Origin: a virus
Virus record (IMG/VR): IMGVR_UViG_3300045960_000114
Span: 62,001 to 126,000 of that record
Strand: one strand, 5' to 3'
DNA: 64,000 nt
A model generated the notes under the pieces. It was not told the DNA's origin. It saw only the letters and a list, made by a program, of their open reading frames with translations, and ran no database searches. Position numbers and translations under genes: made by a program. Positions 57,694-64,000 of the stretch are shown one piece after another (positions within the stretch are counted from its first letter, which is position 1; each line of letters begins with the position of its first letter).

Positions 57694-57727
57694 GGCGGTG
57701 CTGGCCCCTCGCGGGGTCGGCACCGCC
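57694..57727 (+). terminator. GC-rich hairpin after the tiny membrane gene
   Basis: GGCGGTGCTGGCCCC pairs with GGGGTCGGCACCGCC around a TCGC loop. The nearest U-rich run (TTTTCTTTT) is 26 nt further, so termination here may be Rho-dependent. The remaining 57728-57847 has no gene; it includes short complementary segments (TTGGCGG / GCCAA) only. Confidence 0.55.
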
Positions 57728-57847
57728 ACCCACACATCTCCAAGCAACGAGACATTTTCTTTTAATAGCAGTTTGGACTTGGCGGCCCGATAGGGTGCCA
57801 ATCTGGCGTTCGCCGGGGTACTTTACGGGCATCTAGTAGGAGGGTAC

Positions 57848-58255
57848 ATGGAGGAGCTGAAGGGGCTAGCGGAAGTCGTCGAGAAAACTCAAGTCACGAA
57901 AGAAGAGGTCGAGCGCGCAATCGTAGCACTTGACGACCTCTTTACCCAACACGAAGACGTACTCGACGACAGGACTCGGGTCGAGATGATCGACCTGCGC
58001 GCAAAACTGGTGAAAAAGCTCCAGGCTGAGATCAGCCAGGTTACCGACATCGCCCAGAACAAGGCCAAGCCTGCGCGCCGCAGGGTGATCCCGATCAAAG
58101 AGGGTGAACCTGAGCAGCGCACGCGGCGGAAGAAAGTGACAGCTTTCCGCCGGGACAGGGATCGTAAACCGAAGGAAGACAACAGCGGGTTAATCGCAAC
58201 AGTAGGTGCTGGTGCGGTTCTCGGTCTGTTGTTACTTCTCGGTAGCGGTGAATAA
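57848..58255 (+). CDS. Tail-anchored coiled-coil membrane protein
   Basis: A 135-residue protein with GTAGGAGG before ATG. The N-terminal ~70 residues form a charged coiled coil (VEKTQVTKEEVERAIVALDD, VEMIDLRAKLVKKLQAEI). A basic stretch (RRRVIPIKEG, RRKKVTAFRRDRDRK) precedes a C-terminal membrane helix (GLIATVGAGAVLGLLLLLGS). The topology places the coiled coil in the cytoplasm. A membrane scaffold or lysis regulator are both possible. Confidence 0.6.
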   Translation: MEELKGLAEVVEKTQVTKEEVERAIVALDDLFTQHEDVLDDRTRVEMIDLRAKLVKKLQAEISQVTDIAQNKAKPARRRVIPIKEGEPEQRTRRKKVTAFRRDRDRKPKEDNSGLIATVGAGAVLGLLLLLGSGE

Positions 58256-58434
58256 CTAACCGCGAACTATAAGGTGTGTGTTTTTGGGAGCGGCAGACCG
58301 CGTGTCATATACCCACCGGCGGGCTAGTCCGTACACACATCTAACGAACACAAGGGTAGCTGGCCAAGGATCCCCTGCATGCGTGGGGGTGGCTGGCACC
58401 GGGGGAATAGTCCCCCATTGGAGACAAGACTCAG
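58256..58434 (+). other. Structured non-coding leader of the ubiquitin-like gene
   Basis: 179 nt without a gene. It contains GCGGcagaCCGC, CCCC...GGGG flanking a TGCATGC palindrome, and GGGGGAATAGTCCCCC (58401-58416) just before the ribosome site. The Shine-Dalgarno-like TTGGAG is 11 nt from ATG 58435, longer than usual, so translation may depend on folding. TATAAG near 58269 could be a -10, but no -35 is evident. Confidence 0.45.
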
Positions 58435-58644
58435 ATGGTCAAGATCGTGTTCGGCGGCAACAGCGTAGTCAAGGCGTACGACGGCCAGCAGGTGGCCCAG
58501 GTCCGCACGGACCTGTCGGGATTCTTTCAGATCCCGGGCAACGCGCAGGTGCGCGTGAACGGCGTCACCGCCGGTGAGGACACCACGCTCCGCCCCAACG
58601 ACGTGGTTGAGTTCATCAAGCAGTCGGGCGAGAAGGGCTGCTAG
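58435..58644 (+). CDS. Ubiquitin-like beta-grasp protein (PRTRC protein C-like)
   Basis: A 69-residue protein. It fits a beta-grasp fold: an N-terminal strand pair (MVKIVFGG...VVKAYDGQQVAQ), helix, then the MoaD/ThiS/PRTRC C-type strand VRVNGVTAGEDTTLRPNDVV and EFIKQSGEKGC. ThiS/MoaD/ubiquitin-type modifiers end in Gly-Gly; PRTRC protein C ends in a GxKG motif. This one ends GEKGC, which fits the latter with one extra Cys. A modifier activated by the E1-like enzyme and conjugated by the E2-like protein encoded downstream is the likely role. A terminator follows this gene. Confidence 0.68.
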   Translation: MVKIVFGGNSVVKAYDGQQVAQVRTDLSGFFQIPGNAQVRVNGVTAGEDTTLRPNDVVEFIKQSGEKGC

Positions 58645-58675
58645 CCCTCTCCGACTGTTGACGTACCAGTGTGAT

Positions 58676-58714
58676 ACCAGCGCCTGTCTCCCACAGGCGC
58701 TGGTGTCTTTTTTT
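58676..58714 (+). terminator. Rho-independent terminator after the ubiquitin-like gene
   Basis: ACCAGCGCCTGT pairs with ACAGGCGCTGGT around CTCCC, then GTC and seven T. A classical terminator placed between the modifier gene and the other conjugation genes, so the modifier may be made in excess. Confidence 0.9.
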
Positions 58715-58752
58715 AGTTACCACCAAACCAACCCCAAGAAGCAGGAGGAAGG

Positions 58753-59487
58753 ATGAGTGAGGAGCGGATCGTAGCAGCAAAGGATGCTCCAGCTGCTAAG
58801 CCAGCCGATGCCGTTGAACCGCACTACGCGGATCTCAACGAGCGGTTGACTGAACAGTTGCGGAATTTCCGGGCTGCTGGCGAGGCGTTGGGGCTTCTTC
58901 TCGTCGAGAACATCAAGTTCAACCGTGACAAGTTGAGCGAGTTCTTCGACAAGTTTGAAGCGATCAAAGAAGCGCTGCCGGACGTCGATGCCGTATTGAA
59001 GGCGTGCGACGATCTGGCGGAATTCAAAAAGCGGCTGGATGGTGCCGTGGCGGATCTGGACACCAAGTTCATGGGCCAGCTTACGACCCTGAACAACACG
59101 GTCAATGGACTCGTGGCGTCGCAGCAGGAGAGGGCGCAACGCGACGGACAACCCGTGGATCTGACGTCCGTGATGTCGTTGGTCACCACGATACGCGATC
59201 AGGCGGTGGACCTGGAGAACAGGTTCAGCGCTCTGTACGAACGTGTCACGATGGTGGATCAGAGCCACCGCGATACGACCGGCGAGGTGCACACACGGCA
59301 CGACAACCATGCACGAGCTACCGCCGCGCGGTTCTTGCAGATTGAGAACCGCGTGACGGAACTCGAAGGAAGAGTTGCTAACCTGCCCACGAATCTACCT
59401 GGTCGGCTCATTGAGCTGAGAAACAGGATCGAAAGGCTCGAGCCCCGCTCAGAAAGCGGGCAACAAAACGAAGGAGGGACGTCTTAA
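58753..59487 (+). CDS. Coiled-coil protein within the ubiquitin-like cassette
   Basis: A 244-residue protein with CAGGAGGAAGG before ATG. A Pro/Ala N-terminus, then helices with heptad-like spacing (DLNERLTEQLRNFRAAGEAL, DKFEAIKEALPDVDAVLKAC) and a C-terminal coil (RFLQIENRVTELEGRVANLP). No catalytic motif. Immediately upstream of the E2-like gene; it may be a target adaptor or oligomeric scaffold for conjugation, by position only. Confidence 0.6.
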   Translation: MSEERIVAAKDAPAAKPADAVEPHYADLNERLTEQLRNFRAAGEALGLLLVENIKFNRDKLSEFFDKFEAIKEALPDVDAVLKACDDLAEFKKRLDGAVADLDTKFMGQLTTLNNTVNGLVASQQERAQRDGQPVDLTSVMSLVTTIRDQAVDLENRFSALYERVTMVDQSHRDTTGEVHTRHDNHARATAARFLQIENRVTELEGRVANLPTNLPGRLIELRNRIERLEPRSESGQQNEGGTS

Positions 59488-60201
59488 ATGGCGGTTCCCG
59501 CACAACAACAGCGGCGTCGGATCGTCGTTCAGAATGGACTCGTTCTGATGGAGCTGGTGACGTTGGAGAAGGTCGGCTCCCTCGGTGACTGGATGAACAA
59601 GGTACTGGAGTCGTCGCCCTCGCCCAGCAAGTTGCTTCCGCTCGACTGCGTGGACAACTTCTCCCTGCGGCGCAAGGACACGACGCACCGCCGGATCTAC
59701 GTGACATACATGCACCCCCGGATGCAGACGTTCCGCTTCCGTGGCGACCGCGCGAACGCGCAGGCACAGCAGTACGAACTGAGCTGGCCGCACACCCTCT
59801 GGTGGTTCGTGTTCTCGAACCAGCAGTTGAACGGCCTGTACCTGACCGCCACGAAGGTCTCACCGTACGAGGTTCCGAACTACATGGACCTCGACTTGTT
59901 CTGGCTGCCCTGTCCGAATCAGTACCCTGAGGGTCACTTCTGCCTCGGTAACCTGAGCACGGACATCTCGTGGCCGGACTGGCGGCGCGTCAATGTCCTG
60001 CGCAATGATGTACTGTCGTCGAACTGGAACACCGACCTGATCCCGAATCTGTCCGGGTTCCCGTTCAGCTCCATCCCGGAGTGGGCGGAGCAGTCGAGCC
60101 GCAAGCCGGAGCTCTGGAAGGAGCTTCCGTTCAAGCCGTACGTACACCCCACGTACCGGAAGATGTGCGACTACCTGATGGGAGTGGGAGGCCGAGAGTA
60201 G
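59488..60201 (+). CDS. E2-like protein (PRTRC protein B / Prok-E2_D type)
   Basis: A 237-residue protein. The central segment SWPHTLWWFVFSNQQLNGLY followed by YMDLDLFWLPCPNQYPEGHF and CLGNLS matches the pattern of PRTRC protein B: a strand with W and aliphatics, LYL, then a P-x-x-x-x-x-x-G-x-x-C-L-G-N loop. Cys152 in GHFCLGN is the candidate thioester Cys; Cys142 is an alternative. The gene begins directly at the preceding stop (TAAATG) and is followed 1 nt later by a small gene. It would accept the ubiquitin-like protein from the E1-like enzyme. Confidence 0.7.
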   Translation: MAVPAQQQRRRIVVQNGLVLMELVTLEKVGSLGDWMNKVLESSPSPSKLLPLDCVDNFSLRRKDTTHRRIYVTYMHPRMQTFRFRGDRANAQAQQYELSWPHTLWWFVFSNQQLNGLYLTATKVSPYEVPNYMDLDLFWLPCPNQYPEGHFCLGNLSTDISWPDWRRVNVLRNDVLSSNWNTDLIPNLSGFPFSSIPEWAEQSSRKPELWKELPFKPYVHPTYRKMCDYLMGVGGRE

Positions 60202-60202
60202 C

Positions 60203-60514
60203 ATGGCTACGAAAGTCGAAGACGAGAAGTTGATGCAGCAGCTGATCGACGCGCTGGTGGCTATGCCTCCGGGCAAGATCCAGAGCATCCCCGAGATCAT
60301 GGGTCAGTTCATGACCATGTCCCGGGAGAGCCTGGTTACGTGGGCTGGGCGGCCCGAGCAGGTGATGGCCGCCCAGTTCATGGCCTATCTCAAAGGCCAC
60401 GGCATGCTGACGGAAGTGCTGGAGTCGAAGTTCGATTCCTCGTTCAAGGTCATGACGGACGCAATGGCGCTGTGTCCGTCAAAGGCGAGCAGAGTCTCGG
60501 AGGGAGGCCACTAA
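60203..60514 (+). CDS. Small helical protein within the ubiquitin-like cassette
   Basis: A 103-residue protein with a helical, Met-rich sequence (DEKLMQQLIDALVAMPPGKI, PEQVMAAQFMAYLKGHGML). Single Cys near the end. No motif. Sandwiched between the E2-like and JAB genes with 1- and 3-nt gaps, so it is almost certainly co-translated with them. It may be a partner subunit or a substrate. Confidence 0.6.
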   Translation: MATKVEDEKLMQQLIDALVAMPPGKIQSIPEIMGQFMTMSRESLVTWAGRPEQVMAAQFMAYLKGHGMLTEVLESKFDSSFKVMTDAMALCPSKASRVSEGGH

Positions 60515-60517
60515 GGG

Positions 60518-61807
60518 ATGTTTCCCATCATTCAGGTGAGCAAGGAGATGAAGGACTCCGATATCCCGCAGGAGAATTGTTATCTCATCGGGTCCAACGG
60601 GGTCTTCAAGCAGGTCGTCAACGAGTTCTACAGCGTCCGGGTGAAGAACGGATCACTCCCGGATCTGCAGGAACTCAAGGAAGACGTCGAACTCCACGTG
60701 ACGCGGCTGCCCCAGCGCATCCTCGACCACGTGCACGCGTTCTTCCGCGCCGTGAACGACAAACACAAGGGGGAGGCTGTTGTCCTCCTCATGTACCATC
60801 CCACGGACAAAAGGTGGATCGTCAAGATCCCCCCGCAGGACACAAAGGGGATGAGCGTCCACTACGATCTGGATAAGGGCGACGCCCTCATCTGGATTCC
60901 CTCGAACGGTAAGGAAGAGATGACCTTGGTACATAACCAGCGGGAAGCCCCGCCGGAAGGTATCAAGGATTTCAGGCTCTTCGGGTCGATACACAGCCAC
61001 TGTGACGCCGGCGCGTTTCACAGTGGTACGGATGACAAGGACGAGTTCTGTTTCGACGGCCTCCACATCACGTTGGGGCACGTCAGCAAGAATCCGCCCG
61101 ACATCAGTTGCCGGTGGATGTTAGCTGGCCAGTGGTGGAAAGCGGAAGCGAGCGGCTGCATTGCGTTCGACCACGCGGCACCGAAGGTGGACGACCGCTG
61201 GATGGATCGCGTAAGCGAGGTGAAGTATTCGCCCGCTGTCCAGACCTGGGTGTCCCCGCCATCGGGTACCGGGTTCGATTCGCCCATGAGCAGGCATCCG
61301 TACGATGGCAATGGGTACGGGTACAGCGGGTACGAAGGACCTGGGAGTCACGACGACCCAAAATCACAAACCCCCACACAGGCGGGCGGCGGAAGCGCAG
61401 GAGGAAGCACAAGCGGGACGACAAATCCTGCTACCTCCTCGACTAATACGCCGGATGTGGGGGAAGATGACACACCGCCGGTGTACGAACTGTTCGCTCG
61501 GTACGAGGACGTTACTGAGCACGCAACACTCACCAGTAAGGAACTGTCCATCATCCAGTTGTGCGAGGACGACCCGCAGCTCCTGTCGTTCATGGAGACG
61601 TTGAGTGAGGAGGAACTGAAGCGGTTGCTGACTACTCACGAACTGTTCGACAAGTTCATGGAGGAGGCGTCGATCGACTTCATCGCACGCAAGCAGGCTG
61701 AAGGCGATGGTTCAGGCAAGACGGATATCGACGGCAAGCGGCTTGCCGATCTGATCGAAGAGGAGAAGGAAGCGCAAAAGGAAGGGGAGGTACTCGGGAG
61801 TGTTTGA
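60518..61807 (+). CDS. JAB/JAMM-domain isopeptidase-like protein with a helical tail (PRTRC protein A-like)
   Basis: A 429-residue protein. JAMM motif: Glu86 in GEAVVLLMY, then GSIHSHCDAGAFHSGTDD giving H159-x-H161-x7-S169-x2-D172, the zinc site of JAB isopeptidases. The domain ends about residue 245. A Gly/Ser/Thr/Asn linker (about 265-305) follows, then a helical C-terminal module (IIQLCEDDPQLLSFMETL, EEELKRLLTTHELFDKFM). JAB enzymes process or remove ubiquitin-like proteins; here it could also trim the Cys after the GxKG end. It overlaps the E1-like gene by 8 nt. Confidence 0.8.
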   Translation: MFPIIQVSKEMKDSDIPQENCYLIGSNGVFKQVVNEFYSVRVKNGSLPDLQELKEDVELHVTRLPQRILDHVHAFFRAVNDKHKGEAVVLLMYHPTDKRWIVKIPPQDTKGMSVHYDLDKGDALIWIPSNGKEEMTLVHNQREAPPEGIKDFRLFGSIHSHCDAGAFHSGTDDKDEFCFDGLHITLGHVSKNPPDISCRWMLAGQWWKAEASGCIAFDHAAPKVDDRWMDRVSEVKYSPAVQTWVSPPSGTGFDSPMSRHPYDGNGYGYSGYEGPGSHDDPKSQTPTQAGGGSAGGSTSGTTNPATSSTNTPDVGEDDTPPVYELFARYEDVTEHATLTSKELSIIQLCEDDPQLLSFMETLSEEELKRLLTTHELFDKFMEEASIDFIARKQAEGDGSGKTDIDGKRLADLIEEEKEAQKEGEVLGSV

Positions 61808-62576
61808 ACCCAAAACTGTAGCGGTGGTGGGTTGCGGGGGGATCGGCTCATGGCTGATCCCTCCGCTCGTACGATACTTGGCGTCGGAGGACTACGACGG
61901 GGAGATAATCCTCTTCGACGGCGACAAGTACGAGGAAGGGAACGTTTGCAGGCAGGCGTTCCCCATGCGCTGTATGGGCATGAACAAGGCGGAAGCCATG
62001 CGTGACCGCATCCTCGATGACCTGCCACACGTGCTGGTTACGGCTAACAGCCAGTACATCAGCAAGGAGACGGCTGGGATGGCCATGCGCGAGCATGGCG
62101 TGTGCTTCGCCTGCGTGGACAACCACCCGGCGCGTGCACATCTGGCCCGGCAGTGTGAGTCATTGAAGAACGGACTGTTGATCTCTCCAGCAAACGAGAA
62201 GTATGACGGCAACGTCTGCGCGTACCTGAGAGAGAATGGGAAGGAGTCCACAGAGCACCTCCTCAACCGTCACCCGGAAATTGCGGCGAAGACCGAGGGT
62301 GACCGTGGAGCGGGCTGTGAGGCTCTTACTGCGGCAGGCGAGACGCAGCTGATGTTGGCCAATCTGTATGCGGCTACGACTGCGATGGGTGTGTTCTGGA
62401 ACCTGTACAACCAGGGCATGCGCATGGAGAAGGGTACTAAGCTGACTGAGAAAGCGCAGGAAACCTTCTTCGACATCCGTACGTTGCAGGCGAATACCGT
62501 GTTCGCACCGAAAGGAGGCGTACATGCAGCTAGCCCCGATATGCCTGTCGTCGCTATTCCTGCTGGATCCGCATAG
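61800..62576 (+). CDS. E1-like ThiF-family adenylyltransferase
   Basis: A 258-residue protein starting at GTG (GGGGAGG upstream). Rossmann nucleotide site VVGCGGIGSWL (G11-G16), then LFDGDKYEEGNV, RQAF (Asn48, Arg51), NKAEAM (Lys63) and CVDN (Asp107), all conserved in the ThiF/MoeB/E1 adenylation domain. Cys173 in GAGCEAL is a candidate catalytic Cys. The zinc CxxC pairs of MoeB are missing. It would adenylate the C-terminal Gly of the ubiquitin-like protein and pass it to the E2-like Cys. Length is right for a PRTRC-type ThiF protein. Confidence 0.85.
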   Translation: MFEPKTVAVVGCGGIGSWLIPPLVRYLASEDYDGEIILFDGDKYEEGNVCRQAFPMRCMGMNKAEAMRDRILDDLPHVLVTANSQYISKETAGMAMREHGVCFACVDNHPARAHLARQCESLKNGLLISPANEKYDGNVCAYLRENGKESTEHLLNRHPEIAAKTEGDRGAGCEALTAAGETQLMLANLYAATTAMGVFWNLYNQGMRMEKGTKLTEKAQETFFDIRTLQANTVFAPKGGVHAASPDMPVVAIPAGSA

Positions 62577-63378
62577 CCTGCATGAAAGCAAAGAAGTGAG
62601 TCGGGACCTGACGTTGACTGTGGCGGATGCAACGGACGACTACAACACGGACGAAGGCGATGGCGCCTGGATACCAGAGTACCTACGCTGGATTCAGAAC
62701 ATGTGGTTCTCACTGACCCAGGAGGAGATCCACTGGCCGGATTACCACCGGTTCGACGACGATTCATTCCGTGAGACGCTGCGGACCGTATACCACAGAA
62801 ACATGTTCGTGGAGTTCACGAACAGGTTCTACACGGAGTGGCGGGACAACCATATACACATCCCGTCCATGTATGACGTGGACTCCAGCGTACAGGATCG
62901 GGTGTGTTCCGAGTGCGAAAACGACGACGTCTGGGAGGAGGAGTATGACATGACCCAGGCGCCAATCAATCCTGATGAGTGGACGGGGTGGGAAGTTAGT
63001 CCTCCGCGCTGTTCCGCAGCCGTTCTGTTTGCGGTTGGTGAGCGTAATGCATCACTTCGTCAGCACATGGAGAACGCGTGGCAGCAATGGCTCGCCACAC
63101 GAGAGTCGATTGGGCGCCACAATATCTGCGATGAACGATGCGATTTGTTCTACGATAACCAAGCCGATCGCATGAGGCGAATGATCGACTTCAACATCCA
63201 CTGGTTGGACGCGAAGTGGCAAGCCTTTATAGGCACCACTATCCAGATCCCACCGATACCGAAGCCGATCAACGTGCTTCCTTTCCCTGAGCTGCAGATC
63301 GACCCGGCACCAGCCGTGACGATCAGGCCGCTTAGCGAGATCGCAAAGGAAGCACGAAGACTTAGACGTGGCTGGTAA
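62524..63378 (+). CDS. Unknown protein translationally linked to the E1-like gene
   Basis: A 284-residue protein. ATG 62524 has AAAGGAGG just upstream and lies 53 nt inside the E1-like gene in another frame. Sequence rich in Trp, Asp and Arg (WFSLTQEEIHWPDYHRFDDD), with a CSECEN motif and many helices. No domain recognised. It ends before a GC-rich hairpin at 63383. It is probably the last member of the cassette (an E3-like, substrate or accessory role); no RING-type Cys/His pattern is present. Confidence 0.55.
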   Translation: MQLAPICLSSLFLLDPHSLHESKEVSRDLTLTVADATDDYNTDEGDGAWIPEYLRWIQNMWFSLTQEEIHWPDYHRFDDDSFRETLRTVYHRNMFVEFTNRFYTEWRDNHIHIPSMYDVDSSVQDRVCSECENDDVWEEEYDMTQAPINPDEWTGWEVSPPRCSAAVLFAVGERNASLRQHMENAWQQWLATRESIGRHNICDERCDLFYDNQADRMRRMIDFNIHWLDAKWQAFIGTTIQIPPIPKPINVLPFPELQIDPAPAVTIRPLSEIAKEARRLRRGW

Positions 63379-63382
63379 ACCT

Positions 63383-63413
63383 TGCGGGGCCGGGCGTGTA
63401 ACCCGGCCCCGCA
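63383..63413 (+). terminator. Hairpin at the end of the cassette
   Basis: TGCGGGGCCGGG pairs perfectly with CCCGGCCCCGCA around a 7-nt loop (CGTGTAA). No U-tract follows, so it may act as a processing or stabilising element rather than a full terminator. Confidence 0.6.
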
Positions 63414-63444
63414 CTTGAACCTTTGCCTGCGTAAGGAGACGATT

Positions 63445-63717
63445 GTGGCCATCAAGGTAAAGATGCTGTTCCTGGACCCCCACTGTGTTGATGTCGCAAT
63501 CAAATCGGCTGAGTCGGATGGTGTGGGTATGGACTGGGCGCACCGTCACATCAACGAATGCAAATGCTGCAGCGAGTACGACAAGCTGGTACGCGCGAAT
63601 ATGAAGGATGTGGCTGACGACCATGAGTCCGGGAATCTGGTACGGATGTGCTCAGCAAACACGATGTCCGTCCGCATCCCCAAGGGGATCAAGCACGTGC
63701 ACTTCGAGGCGCCTTAG
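63445..63717 (+). CDS. Small hypothetical protein with Cys/His motif
   Basis: A 90-residue protein from GTG 63445, with GTAAGGAG upstream. HRHINECKCCSEYDKL contains several possible zinc ligands. The N-terminus (MAIKVKMLFLDPHCVDVAI) is strand-like, and a segment IPKGIKHVHFEAP ends the protein. No recognised family. It overlaps a convergent minus-strand gene by 4 nt. Confidence 0.5.
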   Translation: MAIKVKMLFLDPHCVDVAIKSAESDGVGMDWAHRHINECKCCSEYDKLVRANMKDVADDHESGNLVRMCSANTMSVRIPKGIKHVHFEAP

Positions 63718-63881
63718 TCCCCGGCGATCTTCTTCAGGTGTTCATTCAGTTCCTGGAGTTGCTGATTGGTGCCGTGCAGTTCCTGCTGAATGCATGCTGC
63801 TCGCCGGTCGAAGATGACAATGCAGGTGGCAACCAGGCTGGCGATTACCAGTACCGTGATCAGGAATTCACGCTTGGTCAT
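63714..63881 (-). CDS. Small membrane protein with a periplasmic coiled coil
   Basis: A 55-residue protein. The start at 63881 is chosen because GGGAGGTGTGAC precedes it. One N-terminal membrane helix (FLITVLVIASLVATCIVIF) is followed by a charged helix (QQELHGTNQQLQELNEHLKK). It resembles small inner-membrane spanin (Rz-like) or superinfection proteins but is too short to assign. Confidence 0.5.
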   Translation of the reverse strand: MTKREFLITVLVIASLVATCIVIFDRRAACIQQELHGTNQQLQELNEHLKKIAGD

Positions 63882-63916
63882 GTCACACCTCCCAACCAAA
63901 GGATAAAGGAGAACCG

Positions 63917-64000
63917 ATGTTAAGGCAAGATGTGCCGCTACTTACGTTGTGGCGACATGGCGGGCAGGACGTGCCGTATCTGGCTCTGGACGTGGAAACG
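63917..64000 (+). CDS. N-terminal fragment, probable DEDD 3'-5' exonuclease
   Basis: A gene starting at ATG 63917 with AAAGGAG upstream, cut by the window edge after 28 residues. The last visible residues, VPYLALDVET, match the first exonuclease motif (DxE) of the DnaQ/RNase T superfamily. Identification rests on this one motif and needs the sequence to the right. Confidence 0.5.
   Translation, partial: MLRQDVPLLTLWRHGGQDVPYLALDVET

Noticed and set aside
58321-58340. The leader of the ubiquitin-like gene contains GGCTAGTCCGT, which matches part of a type II CRISPR tracrRNA
   Set aside because: The match is about 11 nt, with no anti-repeat, repeat array or Cas9 gene nearby, so it is most likely chance.
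1-64000. Search for tRNA genes, CRISPR arrays, integrase and transposase genes
   Set aside because: No cloverleaf with a T-loop consensus, no regularly spaced repeats, and no recombinase motifs were seen; small or degenerate cases could have been missed by eye.

Overview
The window is a stretch of a large tailed double-stranded DNA phage genome. It carries a baseplate and tail-fibre operon (gp25-like and baseplate J-like proteins, which imply a contractile tail), a large terminase subunit, and an autonomous replication and recombination set. That set comprises a family A DNA polymerase, a DnaB-like helicase, a zinc-ribbon/TOPRIM primase, a RecA-like recombinase, SbcC/SbcD and a UvsW-like helicase. 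I saw no integrase, no rRNA, no CRISPR array and no convincing tRNA. A candidate one-piece spanin, a second lipoprotein and two heptose/LPS-type enzymes point to a Gram-negative host; this is inference. Genes are tightly packed, with many ATGA/TGATG overlaps and good Shine-Dalgarno sites. Layout: (1) 1-23.4 kb, plus strand: tail and baseplate operon. It starts with the end of an HTH protein, then a gp25-like protein, a 1271-residue SNF2 helicase + LigD-type phosphoesterase + ATP-dependent DNA ligase + zinc-peptidase-like fusion, a J-like protein, a series of fibre/adaptor-like proteins (five share an N-terminal module and several carry poly-serine linkers), and a glycosyltransferase-9-like protein. 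(2) 23.4-36.9 kb: mixed strands. It holds small genes under phage-type promoters, two minus-strand proteins of unknown role, a zinc-ribbon protein with a P-loop-like site, a DnaJ-zinc-finger-like membrane protein, a candidate spanin, a ParB-like protein, the terminase on the minus strand, a DUF1360-like membrane protein and an HldE/RfaE2-like heptose-phosphate adenylyltransferase. A winged-helix repressor candidate at 36.45-36.84 kb has a divergent promoter with two operator-like repeats. (3) 36.9-57.4 kb, plus strand: replication and recombination. It runs through a four-repeat Cys-rich protein, SbcD, SbcC, UvsW-like helicase, DnaB-like helicase, primase, UDG-domain DNA polymerase, a candidate ssDNA-binding protein, a RecA-like protein and an HTH regulator. 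(4) 57.4-64 kb: small membrane-type proteins, then a compact ubiquitin-like conjugation cassette. It encodes a beta-grasp ubiquitin-like protein, a coiled-coil protein, an E2-like protein resembling PRTRC protein B, a small helical protein, a JAB/JAMM protease-like protein, a ThiF/E1-like enzyme and a downstream protein of unknown function. A likely DEDD exonuclease begins at the right edge. The most notable features are the ubiquitin-like cassette, the helicase-ligase-peptidase fusion inside the baseplate operon, the tandem paralogous fibre genes, the bipartite promoter motif seen four times, the divergent repressor switch at 36.9 kb, and a possible pseudoknotted RNA at 43.5 kb. Family assignments come from reading motifs by eye. 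No database or structure search was run.
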